Source of the DNA: Pterobdella sp. o SKG-2022
Taxonomy: Eukaryota > Annelida > Clitellata > Hirudinida > Piscicolidae
DNA: 64,000 nt
NCBI GenBank assembly: GCA_964035795.1
Contig: OZ038322.1
Span: forward strand, 16,229,447 to 16,293,446
Direction of reading: 5' to 3'
Of the stretch, positions 1-10,800 are shown piece after piece. Numbering within the stretch: the stretch's first letter is position 1; each line of letters begins with the position of its first letter. The position numbers and the translations under genes are program-made. Below the pieces are notes generated by a model. It had not been told where the DNA came from and did not search any database. It saw only the letters and a program-made list of their open reading frames with translations.

Positions 1-290
1 GACTTGAAAAACCATGAGCCATGAAAAATTTTTTAAGCTAATTCCCAAAATATTGTCAGTTAAATTAAATTTGTGTATGTGTATTAAGGTTTTTGTGAAA
101 TTTGACTTTACAGTTAAATCATTTTTTAATTTAAAAAATATGAGAAGATTGAAGTTAATATTAGATTCTTATTTTGTTTTAAGTTTTTATTCTATTTCAG
201 ATATACATATATTCATCAAGAATAAGATAATAAAAGAATATATTTGGATGAAAATAACTTTGAAACATAACAAAATAATGAATTTCATAC

Positions 291-1125
291 TTGCATAGAA
301 TTCCTTGTTTTAACAAAGTCCACACACCATTTGAACCCCTGTAGTCAGGGATTGAAGCTGCCTTCAAATTTATTCAGTTAGATTAGTACTGTATTGTTGG
401 TAATTATTTCATTAAAAAAAATTTTTTAATTAAAACCGATTTATTGAATTGATTATAAAGAATAGAAATAATTTCAAACTTGAAGTTAATTTTTTATACA
501 CTAACCCAAGCAATTAATAGTTATCTAAAACAATTGAACTTACAGTGCTTATACCAGCTCCAGTGTAAACAACCATTGACTTTGATTGTTGAATGAGATG
601 AGCCAATTGCTGACATTTATTTATTAAATCAGAATGGTTGTCTTCATGCTGCAATTTTATAGGTTAATAAAAATTTTATTTTGAAAAAAAAGCAATACTT
701 TCAAAAGAATAGACTTTGGAATTTTTCAACCTCCAATTCTCTTTTTTTAGAGAGGTCGTTATTCCTCTTCCGTCTACTCAGTTCCCTCACTAACTCTCCA
801 TGGCCGCTTATAAGTTCTTCCTCTTCAAAGCTTCTTAAAGATACTTCTTTTTTCAAAACCGAAGAAATCTATCAATGTTGAATTATATTATTTACTTCGA
901 AAATGTATATATATATTATGTGAATTTAATCAGCAGTTATTAAAACTCATAATAAATCAATATGTTGCAAAAAAAATCGAAACTAGAACAGGATGCCCTG
1001 CATTTAAAAAACAATACACATTTTAAGTATAAAACATTAAATACCGATTTGATTAGGTTTCTGTCATCATAAGTAGGTTGAATGCACGGCTTTTTTACTC
1101 GAGAAGATCTACGCATTACACTCAA
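291..1125 (-). CDS. SIRT7: SIRT7-like sirtuin, N-terminal exons (partial)
   Basis: Four exons chain in phase on the minus strand: 1125-1045, 868-731, 648-544 and 361-291, each bounded by AG/GT sites. The start is the Met at 1125 (MSVMRRSSRVKKP). Exon 2 encodes a charged helical stretch (EEEELISGHGELVRELSRRK) like the SIRT7 N-terminal region. Exon 3 ends in the NAD-binding motif VVYTGAGIST and exon 4 begins AASIPDYRG followed by NGVWTLL, the signature of class IV sirtuins, NAD-dependent protein deacylases of nucleolus and chromatin. The spelling AASIPDYRG after GAGIST fits SIRT7 better than SIRT6. The catalytic His and zinc-binding cysteines are not in the window; the gene continues past the left edge. 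I saw no further exon between 1 and 290. Family is secure, paralogue assignment fairly sure. Confidence 0.85.
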
Positions 1126-1871
1126 TAAAATACTGACATCAATTTAAAATAAATTAGATTTACTTAGTGTGGCTTTCAAAAACACCAAGTTCTTGATGTT
1201 TTTAAAAGTAAGTAAGAAACAACTTTTTTGACGTTAAAGAGGACATAAAACTTTAATTTTTTTTTTTTTTGCATAAAACATTTAAAATTTTATGTTTAGG
1301 AATTTATAGCATTTTTGTTGAATAAATATCAACTTCATGAAATAATTTTATAAATAAGTGAACCAACAACGTGGTCTTAAATTGTTATATGTCAACTTGA
1401 AAAATTTTAAAATAAAGAGTTTTTCAATCGTGGGTTGATGAAAGTCTACTGAACGAAAAAACAGTGAAATCCAATCTGAATATAAGGTTCAAAAACTTGG
1501 TTGGTAATAAAGCAATGGTGTAATTTGGTTTTCAAATTTTTGTCCTTACAAAATATCTAACGGTTTAAAAATAGATCACAACATTTTTTTTCCAAAAAAT
1601 TAGAAAAAATCAAAATTTAACTGAAATGAAAGAAAACTAGATAAAAAAAGTTTCAAGAACAAAAAACACAAAGTATCCATTTTAAAAAAGATACGAAGCT
1701 TTTAGTAAGACTAGCTTACATTATCTAGTTCACCTAAAATTTTTCTTCAGGATATACCTCATCTAAATAAAAAGGCATTGTTTCCAAAGTTTCGAAAAAA
1801 TGCAATCTGGTTGAGATATTGTTAAATTCAAAATTAAATTACTAGAGATTCAAATGAAACCGAAACGATTG
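1126..1871. other. Intergenic, no gene seen
   Basis: AT-rich spacer between the SIRT7-like start and the dead reverse transcriptase. No conserved coding segment was seen on either strand. It includes the solo foldback arm listed separately. Confidence 0.5.
1664..1733. repeat. Solo arm of a foldback (MITE-like) element
   Basis: About 65 bases from the AACACAAAGTATCC stretch through ACGAAGCTTTTAGTAAGACT to CTTACATTATCTAGT match the left arm of the inverted repeat at 17464-17592 almost base for base. The second arm is absent here, so this looks like a half-element or decayed copy. Confidence 0.7.
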
Positions 1872-2537
1872 TCAAATGGTTTCATGATAGCAAATCGCAA
1901 AGCTGGAAGTAGTAGTTAAAATCAGCTTAGGTTGGCCAACTTTTCTCTTCCCCTGTGGGTTCCAGTTCACGGCCTGTCTAGTGATGTTGGCTGCAGGCTT
2001 GCGTAGTGTATGACCTATCCATCCCCCTTTCCGCTTCTTTATTTCCGTCTCTAGTATGACTTGTTTGTCTTGTTCCAAAGTTTTACGTTGGAGATAACTT
2101 TTGGTCATCTGATGTTCAGGATGTTTTACATTAGTTTTGAAAATCCTGATCTTATTGCTGACTGAGAGGGCTTTCGATCTCCAGATTTGTCGAAGGGTGT
2201 TAAAAACGTTTCTAGCTTTGTTGATGCGGCTCTTGATGTCTTCGTCTGTTCTCCCATCTTTGCTGACAACACTGCCCAAGTAGAAAAACTTGTCAACCTC
2301 CTTAATTTCCTCGTGATGCAGTTTCACTGGATCTTGGTTTTTTTCGTTGACTCTCATCACCTTTGTCTTCCCAGTATTGATTTGAAGTCCTGTTTTCCCA
2401 GCTTCTTCTGCCACACGACATAGTTTCTTTTGCGCATCTTGCTGTTTATGAAAAAAAAGGCTTATGTCATCTGCGAAGTCTAGGTTTTCCAGCTGTTTGT
2501 TGAAGGTCCACTGGATGCCTGTTTTAAAGATATACAA
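1872..2537 (-). pseudogene. Truncated non-LTR reverse transcriptase fragment
   Basis: An open stretch of about 221 codons encodes the C-terminal part of a non-LTR retrotransposon reverse transcriptase. It has the catalytic [10 protein letters not shown] box near residue 20, then [12 protein letters not shown] and [13 protein letters not shown], followed by the thumb-like region with [14 protein letters not shown] later stretch ([10 protein letters not shown]) is the usual post-RT tail of these elements. The fingers/palm N-terminus and endonuclease are missing, and the join after IFKTNVK skips residues normally present, so it is 5'-truncated and internally deleted. The similarity is to the RTE/CR1/Jockey-like group of non-LTR elements; the exact clade is not resolved. 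It is unrelated in sequence to the element at 13.9 kb. Confidence 0.85.
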
Positions 2538-3857
2538 ACCGAGATCAAAAATAATGTTTGAATGATAAAGTTGAACTTGTTAAAAAAACCATAAAGGTGT
2601 TTGAAATTTTTCTCGTTTTATAGATAACTAAAATCAAGAAATATTTCATTTTTCATCAATTACTTAGGCTCGCATTGAGTAGCGTCTTAAAAAACTATTC
2701 CAAAACTGAAAACAAATTCAGGATGACCTATTGTCAACAAACTTAATGTAGACATTGTTGACGAGATGAAAATATAACAGTTTCCAAAAATTTCTATTCG
2801 AATCTGACTGCCGTTAGCCCATTCAGTTGCTTTTTAGTCGAGATAGAGAAATCATTTACTTGTTACTGTGTTTGAAAAGTAATTTATCGATACTAAAATA
2901 CTATAATAAAGTACCAAAACATGTTTTCGGTTAAACATTGTAACCGTTTTATGTATTATGCATACACTCAAATCAAAAATTTTTAGCATAAATTTTATTT
3001 TTATATTTTGGCATACAATTCGTTTTATTCAATACAAGAAAGTTCCTAAAACCGTTTAATCTTTGAAATCGGTTCTGCGAGAAAACTATATTTAAAGGAA
3101 CAAGGTTGAACCCAATGGTCTATTTACATGACATAAAAAATGCTCATTTAAGGAGATACATGTAAACTTTAAGCAGGTATAAAAAAAAAGATTTTTTTTT
3201 AATAATTTATAAAATTTTTATTGCTCAAATCAATATAAGATGGAAATTCGTTATAAATATTTAGAGTAACAATCAAAGTAAAATATATCCCATTCTGTTA
3301 TGCAAAATTTTTCAAAAAAAAATTATATTTAGTTTTTGATTTTCAAAATTTTTCCTTTACTAGTTTTATGAACGTACTTCATGAATTAAAATTTAGATAC
3401 GTGTATGAAATTATTAAAGTATTGTTTTTTCAAAATATTTTTTTATAAAAAAATTTCAATAAAAAATTTTTCAATAATTTTTTTGTTATAAAAAATTCTA
3501 ATTTATCAAAAAAATAAGTTAAACTGATAGATAAATGAAAATTGACCTTCACATTGAGCAATATAAGCTATCGTTTTTGGAAGCCATTCTTTTAAGTCCT
3601 TCCTCTTAGCCCATATATCGTGTCTGAACGTAACGTGAAAAAAGTAAGGTTTAATAGTATTTATGAAGCCCAATTTTACTATATTAATGTTTTAAAAATT
3701 AATCAAACTCATTTTATGTTTGTAAAATCAAATTTTATTTGAAATTTCGCGAAGGTCATTGCTTTAATTAAAAATTCATAACCTGCATGGTTTTGAAAAT
3801 TAAAATTTACTTTTACAAAATATTTTGTTTGTAGCAGGCGCTATTTTTTATTTTCAG
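2538..3857. other. Intergenic, probable 5' flank and 5' UTR intron of the ADP/ATP carrier
   Basis: No coding segment was recognised. The last bases before 3858 are a pyrimidine-rich run ending in CAG, so an upstream untranslated exon or a spliced leader is implied, but the donor exon was not identified. Confidence 0.45.
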
Positions 3858-5068
3858 ATGAGTGAAAAAAAGGGACACACTCTTACGTTTTACGAGAACT
3901 TTCTTCTCAGTGGAGCTGCAGCTATCATCTCCAAAACAGCCGCTGCCCCCATTGAGAGAGTGAAGTTGTTGGTCCAAAATCAAGGTGAAATGATCAAAAT
4001 GGGTCGTTTGGACAAGCCATATAACGGTGTCATTGACTGTACAGTCAGGACATTTAAGAGCGAAGGTACATAATAAATAATTTTATTCTTGGAAAAACAT
4101 AAACTATTATATCAAATAATGTATATGGATTCAAATTTATATTATAGGAATTCTTCCTTTCTGGAGAGGAAATTTGGCAAACTGTATCAGATATTTTCCA
4201 ACTCAAGCATTGAACTTTGCTTTCAAGGATAAGATCAAGGCTATGTTTGTGATGAAGAAGACTGATCCTTATTTGCTGAACTTCAGCAAAAACATTGCTT
4301 CTGGTGGAGTTGCTGGAGCAATGTCTCTGGTTTTCGTTTACTCTTTGGACTACTGCAGAACCAGATTGGCTAATGATGCTAAATCATCCAAGAAAGGTGT
4401 GGTTTTTATATTATTTATATAAATTTTATTATGTTGTATATTTGTAGGTGGTGGTGAAAGGCAGTTTAATGGAATGGTAGATGTGTATCGTAAAACCATT
4501 GCTACTGATGGTGTTGCTGGTCTTTACAGAGGTTTTGTGATTTCATGCGTGGGTATCATTGTGTACAGAGGTTGCTATTTTGGATTTTATGATACCTTGA
4601 AACCCATTGTTCTTGGTGATCATGCTGGACTTGCACTCTCATTTGCACTTGGATATGGTTTGTATAACTAATCTCCCATGATTTTGTTTTTTTTACAACA
4701 TATTACAAAAAATTTCTTTTGAAAAATAAGTTTATTAAAATAAATTTATTTTTTCAAATAGTTGTGACAATCACCTCTGGTTTGATTTCCTACCCCATTG
4801 ATACTGTCCGTCGTCGTATGATGATGACTTCTGGTGAGGCTGTTAAATACAAGGGTTCCATGGATTGTGCTGTTCAAGTTATTAAATCTGAAGGCTTTAT
4901 GTCCTTGATGAAGGGAGCAGGTCTGACTATTGTTGAACATCTTACATTAAAAAATTCACTAATTAATATATTGCAGGAGCTAACATTCTGAGAGGTGTGG
5001 CTGGTGCTGGTGTGTTGGCAGGATTTGACAAGTTCAAAGCTTTGTACATCAAGTGGAGACTTGGCTAA
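3858..5068 (+). CDS. ADP/ATP carrier (adenine nucleotide translocase)
   Basis: Five exons (3858-4065, 4148-4396, 4448-4657, 4762-4920, 4977-5068) join in frame to 305 residues, the usual length for the family. The carrier exchanges ADP for ATP across the inner mitochondrial membrane. It has three homologous repeats of about 100 residues, each with two membrane helices. Repeat 1 has PIERVK, repeat 3 has [12 protein letters not shown], containing the RRRMMM signature diagnostic of ADP/ATP carriers. The C-terminus is LYIKWRLG. The start is the ATG immediately after a splice acceptor (TTTTCAG|ATG). Oddity: in repeat 2 the conserved PLDFAR is SLDYCR, so the helix-kink proline is a serine. Identity is certain. 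Confidence 0.97.
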
Positions 5069-5583
5069 TTTATTCATAGCTAGATGCGCACTTGATGGAA
5101 ATTCATTTAAATTTCTTAGGAAAGTTTTATTAAAATTTGAAGGTTTCTTAAGATGAACTAATGAATTGGTTTTTAATAGGCTCGATTTTCAAGTTTTAGC
5201 TAATAAAAATGTTTTCTCAAAATTGCTTTTTTTTTTTTTTTGATTAGATTATTAGTAGCTAGATGCCGGTGGTTTGTTAGAACATGAAAATGAATAAAAA
5301 TTTTAGGTTGCTTTAGCAGCCTTACTGGTTTTCTACTTTTTTTAAAAAGCCTTTTAAACAAAATCAAAAGTTTTGAAGTTGTATAAGCAATTTTTGCGAG
5401 GGCTTTAGTGGACTAACTATTTTGTGCGCTGTTTTCGTACGGTCTATAAATTGAGTTTTAACGCTAGAAAAATTTCTGTCAATATTTTTTTATTTTGTAC
5501 ATTAATGATTTTATGTAAGAATTAAGCTGTAAATGAAGTTGCTACGGAGATAGCGCACTTGTTAAATTCCCTTCAAATTATCC
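5069..5583. other. Spacer between the carrier and the B9D1-like gene
   Basis: 3' flank of the carrier with a long T run near 5227 and AATAAA-like sequences at 5293. No coding exon was seen. Confidence 0.5.
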
Positions 5584-6722
5584 ATGTCAAAGAACAAACA
5601 AAGTTTTTTACTGAGCGTTAGCGGACAAGTGGAGGAAGTTGAAGTATTTTTTAAAATTAGTTAAATTATATTTTGATCTAATGCATTTTATCGTTAGTGC
5701 CCCCTCTTCAATGATGTCTACTGTCGTTTTCAGTTCGCTTTTGGGGAAGATTGGGAAATCGTTTCGGTATATTAATTTCAGCATATTGATCATTCATTTT
5801 TTAGTTTGTAAAATCTATTCAAGGGACTCGAAGAAGGTTTTTCACAAATTAGTAAAAAGAGCCAAGATGAAAGGCAGGTTTTTGTATTGAACTTACCATT
5901 GGATGTTTCTTTCCGAAGCTTTTCTCCTTTTGGATGTAATTTTTCAAAACTAAAATTCAAAAATAAATTTTGAATTTAATTTGAATTATTTCAAGGGCCT
6001 AAAATAGTTTTGCATCTATATGGTAAAGATATTTTTGGAAATGATGTTATAAAAGGATACGGAGTAACACATCTACCATTTAGTAATGGAAGGTAGTTCA
6101 ACTAGAAAAATTGGATTTTTAACATTCAGTTTTTAATAATTTCTTACCGCTCATGGTTGCTGTACTCGAATTATAATATTTTGAGATGTTCAAAAGCTTT
6201 GAATCTTTAGTATCATCATATAAAATTAAAAAAAAAAACACTGAAAATAATGAAACGGTATATATTCAAAAATATAGATTTTTTTATGCAGAAGTTCAAT
6301 AAAATTGCCTTTGTACGTACCTGAAGCTTCGTCCAAACTGCAACAATTGATTGGGTGGTTCACAGGGAGAAGACCAGAACTCGTTGAGCCAAGAATGTTT
6401 TCAAGTGGTGAAGGAAGAGAAGGTAAAAATTATATAACTTTCATGAGCATTTCATTCGTTTCATTGTTTTTTTCTTAGATTCTCCGGTTTAATATTAATA
6501 GACTCAAAAGCATAAATGCTTATATGCATTTATCGCAGAAACACTATCATTTAGATAATATTAGGGCAATAAAACTCTAATTTTACAAATTTAGGAATAG
6601 TAAAGATAGAGGAGATTTATGAATGTTTTATTATCTTAATATTATTGCAGGTTCATATACTTAGAAATCCTAAGATGAACAAGATCTTGTTATTAAGCAG
6701 TTTTTATCGTATATATTTATAA
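5584..6722 (+). CDS. B9D1: B9 domain-containing protein 1 (transition-zone protein)
   Basis: Exons 5584-5643, 5698-5766, 5824-5935, 5996-6092 and 6292-6422 join in frame. The product starts [17 protein letters not shown], then [73 protein letters not shown] and [20 protein letters not shown], ending GEGRE. This order matches animal B9D1 along its length. B9D1 is part of the MKS/B9 complex at the ciliary transition zone, where it helps form the membrane barrier. The last exon is uncertain: family members end with about 25 more residues, and the best continuation here (from about 6595 or 6652, containing [13 protein letters not shown], to the stop ending at 6722) matches poorly. The exons are too short to appear as long open frames. 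It implies an animal with cilia or ciliated sensory cells. Confidence 0.88.
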
Positions 6723-7810
6723 AATTTTCACATAGTATCGAAATCATAAAATTTATCAAATTATATTATTGAAATTTTAAATACAATTTCTCAGTGACAA
6801 AAATGAGAACACAAGCCCACGCCACCCTTGTTTTTCATGTTTTGACACAAAACTTTTTAGACATGGGTTATTGTAAAAATTCCAAAAAGTGATTTATTTC
6901 ATTCAATTTTTTAAAATTATCAGTCTTCTCAGGTTTTTTTCATAGTTTTAATTAATAAAGGAAACTGTTTTCAAATGCATTATTGAGGTTTCTCAAACTG
7001 CTCTCTAAAAAAATCTTTATATTAAGTACAAAGCTATTTTCAAAAATTTGATTGATTTCTTGTTTTTATAAGCTTGTATATCAAAACATGAAGCAATAGC
7101 TAGTGTTTTTCCATTCTTATTTTATACTTGCTAAAGTTGAGCACACAGATGTTTCCAGTTGTTTTGTTGCTAACTAATTACTATTGATCAATCTGCAAAC
7201 CTATGTATGACAAATTTTGTAATATATTCTTTAAAACCTTTGTGTTGTATTTGACCATATTGTAATTGATTATAACAAACTGTTTATCCACTAAATGTAG
7301 CAAAATTTGATTTCTTCTACTCTATGTCCAATTAAACAACTTAAAACAAAGTTTGCCTCATTTGATAGTTGATGTTTAGTTATGAAAGAATTAAAATTTT
7401 TATATATGTTTGAAATCTGTAAGAAAATTCAAAAAGCTTTAAAGAAAAAAATGTTGACACAGCAATTGATATATTCGAAATTTTCAAGATTTTGTTCTAT
7501 ATAATACTTTCAATTTTTTGTTTTTTATTAAAATTTAAAAGTACTTATAATGTTGAGATGGTTATTCCAAACTATTGAAAGTTAGTGGTTTCAAATATTT
7601 ATTACACTTTTTCAAAATAAATTTAACTGAAATTAATTAATGAATTGAATACTAATATTAGAAATAAATTATTATATTCAAATTAAATTAAACTTAAAAT
7701 TGGAAGATGAAACAAATCTAAAATTAAACCCAAAAATAACTTAAATCCTATAGTTAATTTTTTTTTCGATATATTTAGTTTGTATCTTTAATCAGCTCCA
7801 CAGGACTTGA
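6723..7810. other. Convergent intergenic spacer
   Basis: AT-rich DNA between the B9D1-like gene (+) and the 3' end of hemicentin-like gene A (-). No coding exon or clear repeat was recognised. Confidence 0.5.
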
Positions 7811-10800
7811 TTATTTCTGTATCGTGACAGAAAAGATTTTAACAGCCTTTTCCGACTTTCCTATGACTTCACATTTATAATTTCCAGAATCGAATCTTGA
7901 TGTAGAAATAACCGAAAAAATTCTGTGATCCTTGCTGATGCTGTATTTGGAACTAAGGGTATACGGATTTATCTGAAAAATAGATAGATGTCATTTTTCA
8001 GAGACATCGTATGTATTTTCTATAATATTTTTCAACAAAAAAACATCAAATAAAGGGAAATTTTAATACATTTATTGAGAATCAAAAGCTATCATTTTCG
8101 TTAAGTTTAGCCTTATCATAAAACTTTAGGCTAAACTTATCGAAAATGATAGCTTTTGATTTTCAATAAATGCATTAAAAATTTCTCGTAATTGTTAAAA
8201 AGTCAGATGTTAGGAATTTCAAATCGATTTGAATTAATCTTCTAAAATCTTCATTGTTCTAATAGATATCAAACAGCATAATCTTGTTTAAAAAACTAGA
8301 ATTATTATCAAAAATGTGTCATTAAAAACTGGAATAAACCGATTCGAAATTAAAAAGTTGCAACCCACCTTGATGTTGTCTTTGTACCATTGTATGGTAG
8401 GTACCGGAGATCCTCTTGCATCGCATTCCAACTCCATTGGAGCACCCTCATGCAGGATTAGTCTCGTGTTCTTTTTTGGTGAAGATATCGATACTGGCAC
8501 TATGAGATAGTATTTTTTATGCTTATCCCACAGTATTATAGTTAATTTTGGTGATATTTCATAACTATTGCGTTATTTGATGATTTGCTGAAACTATGTT
8601 TTTTCAGTTTTAAATTTTTCAAATTTTTTAATACAATCTGAATTATTGTCATTCTAATTTTGTTACATGAAGCTATTTTTTGGAATTTTATATAAAAAGT
8701 TTATTGTTTTTTGTTTCAGACCTCAAATGTTTTAATGAAAGCTACAGATTTTTTTCTATCATGACCCACATATGATTCACTTTTTTTATGTCTTAATTTT
8801 TACTTATTTAACAGAATTTCATAATAAATTTCACAAAGTAAATTGATATTCTAACCGTAGACATTTACGACAAACTTCTTTCTTTTTTGTCCAGCAGGGT
8901 TGGAGGCTAGGCACGTATAGTTTCCAGCATCGGTGTTCTGTACTTTCTTTATGAGCAGTGTTTTGCCTGGTAAAAATTACATAATTTCATGTAGTTTTCA
9001 GTTGTGTTGTGTTGCTTAAAATAATTGTTTTCAACATGAAGAGATGTTTGGTTGTTTTCAAATGATATTAAAACGATAAAAATGTAATATAGAACCGTTA
9101 CTGCATAATTATTGATTTTTTCTAAAATTTATTTTTTGTAAGAAAGATCTTTTGAAATTTGAAATTGTACTAATAATTGTATCGAAATAAAATGTTTTTA
9201 AACCGTTTTGAAGTTCTTCGTAAGTTGAGTCTTCAATGTCACTGACAGGAACTTTGTCCTTGAGCCACATGTATGATGGCTTGGGTTTCCCTCTCGCATT
9301 GCAAGTTATTTCAATCTTTGAACCAATGTTTCCATTTATATACGATATTCTATCACTGTTTTCTATTGTTACAGGGGCTGTTAAATTGATATGAATCAAT
9401 TTCTGGAAACGAATAGAAAAAATTATTAGTATTGTATAATGTTTCACGAAAAACGAAATGGCTTAACACTAATTGTTAATTTATATGACGTACTTAACAC
9501 TTTAAGGCTGATGGTCTTTTTAACCACTCCTGCTTCATTTTGTACTGTGCAAGTATACTGCCCTTCGTTTTTTCTTGTCACTGATTTTATTACTAATACT
9601 CTCGATTGTTCTTTCAAACTCACTCCTAGACTCTTATGAAATTTTTTTTTGCTTTCTAAATTTTATATTTAGTCAGAATTAAATAAAAATTTGATTGGAA
9701 AAAAATTTTTTTTATTTCGATATCGACTTTTATACCTGGAAATAAGTGAATGGTCTGCTGTTAAAAGTCCATGAGACTGTGGGAGGAGGGTAGCCGCTAG
9801 CAGGACATTCTAAAACAGCTAACCTTCCTAGGCCTACTTTCGGGTTTGCTACAAAATTTGCTTCGTCAATTATAGGAGGAACTGCAAATGGGATTGAGCG
9901 TTAATCAAAATCCTAAAAATTTTTTATGTAATCTACCTAGAACGATAAGCTTGAATTTCTTCGTTGCTTTTCCTGCAACATTGACAGCTTCACATGCAAA
10001 TATTCCTGCATCTTTAACTTCTACTTTTTCAATTACTAGTCGGTTTTTTTTGACATTCAGTCGTTTTTTGTTATTTATGCGCCGATGTCTGGAATCGTAC
10101 CAAGTGATTGTTGGAAAAGGGGTGCCGTGTGCTTGGCATAGAAGGTTCACATTTGTTCCCTTTATGGCTTTTATTACAGAAACTTGATTTTGATTATGAA
10201 TTTGAGAAGGAACTGGAAGAGATAATCAAAATTAAAAATTTTTCAAAACACATTTTTAAAATATAAATTATAAATTGAAACGAACCAAATAGTTTCATGT
10301 TGAAGTTTCTCTGATCTGAACCGGCTTGATTTCTTGCTTGGCAGGTGAAGACACCCTGGTGACGTCTTTTGAGATGTTCTATGAACAGTTTTTTTCTATC
10401 AGAACTCAACGTAAAAAAGTGATGGTACATGTCTTCAATAGGTTCGTTGTTAAAGAACCATTTGATGGTAGGTTCGGGTACTCCGTGGGCATCGCAGAAG
10501 ATTGTGAAACTTTTTTTGAAAGAGCCCTTGATTAGAGTCGAAGTACTTGTTCTAACATTTATTTTTGCCGGAACTACAAATATTAGCATATTAGAATTAT
10601 TTTTATTTCAAAAGTTGCATAAACATACCTAAAACATTCAATAGAAAATCTAATTTATCTTTCGAAAAAGAGTTAGAAGCAACACACGAATATTTTGCTT
10701 TATCACTCATTGAAGCAGAATTAATAATCATAATTTCTTTGTGAGTTCCCAAAAGCTTTATGTTTCTGTTTCTATAATAACTAATCTTTCGATCATTTTT

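Noticed and set aside
14..298. 94-codon plus-strand open frame at the left edge
   Set aside because: Lys/Ile/Phe-rich composition typical of AT-rich noncoding DNA, and it overlaps the sirtuin exon 4/intron on the other strand.
5608..5890. Open frames on both strands across 5608-5890
   Set aside because: The bases are better explained by three short B9D1 exons in another frame with proper splice sites.
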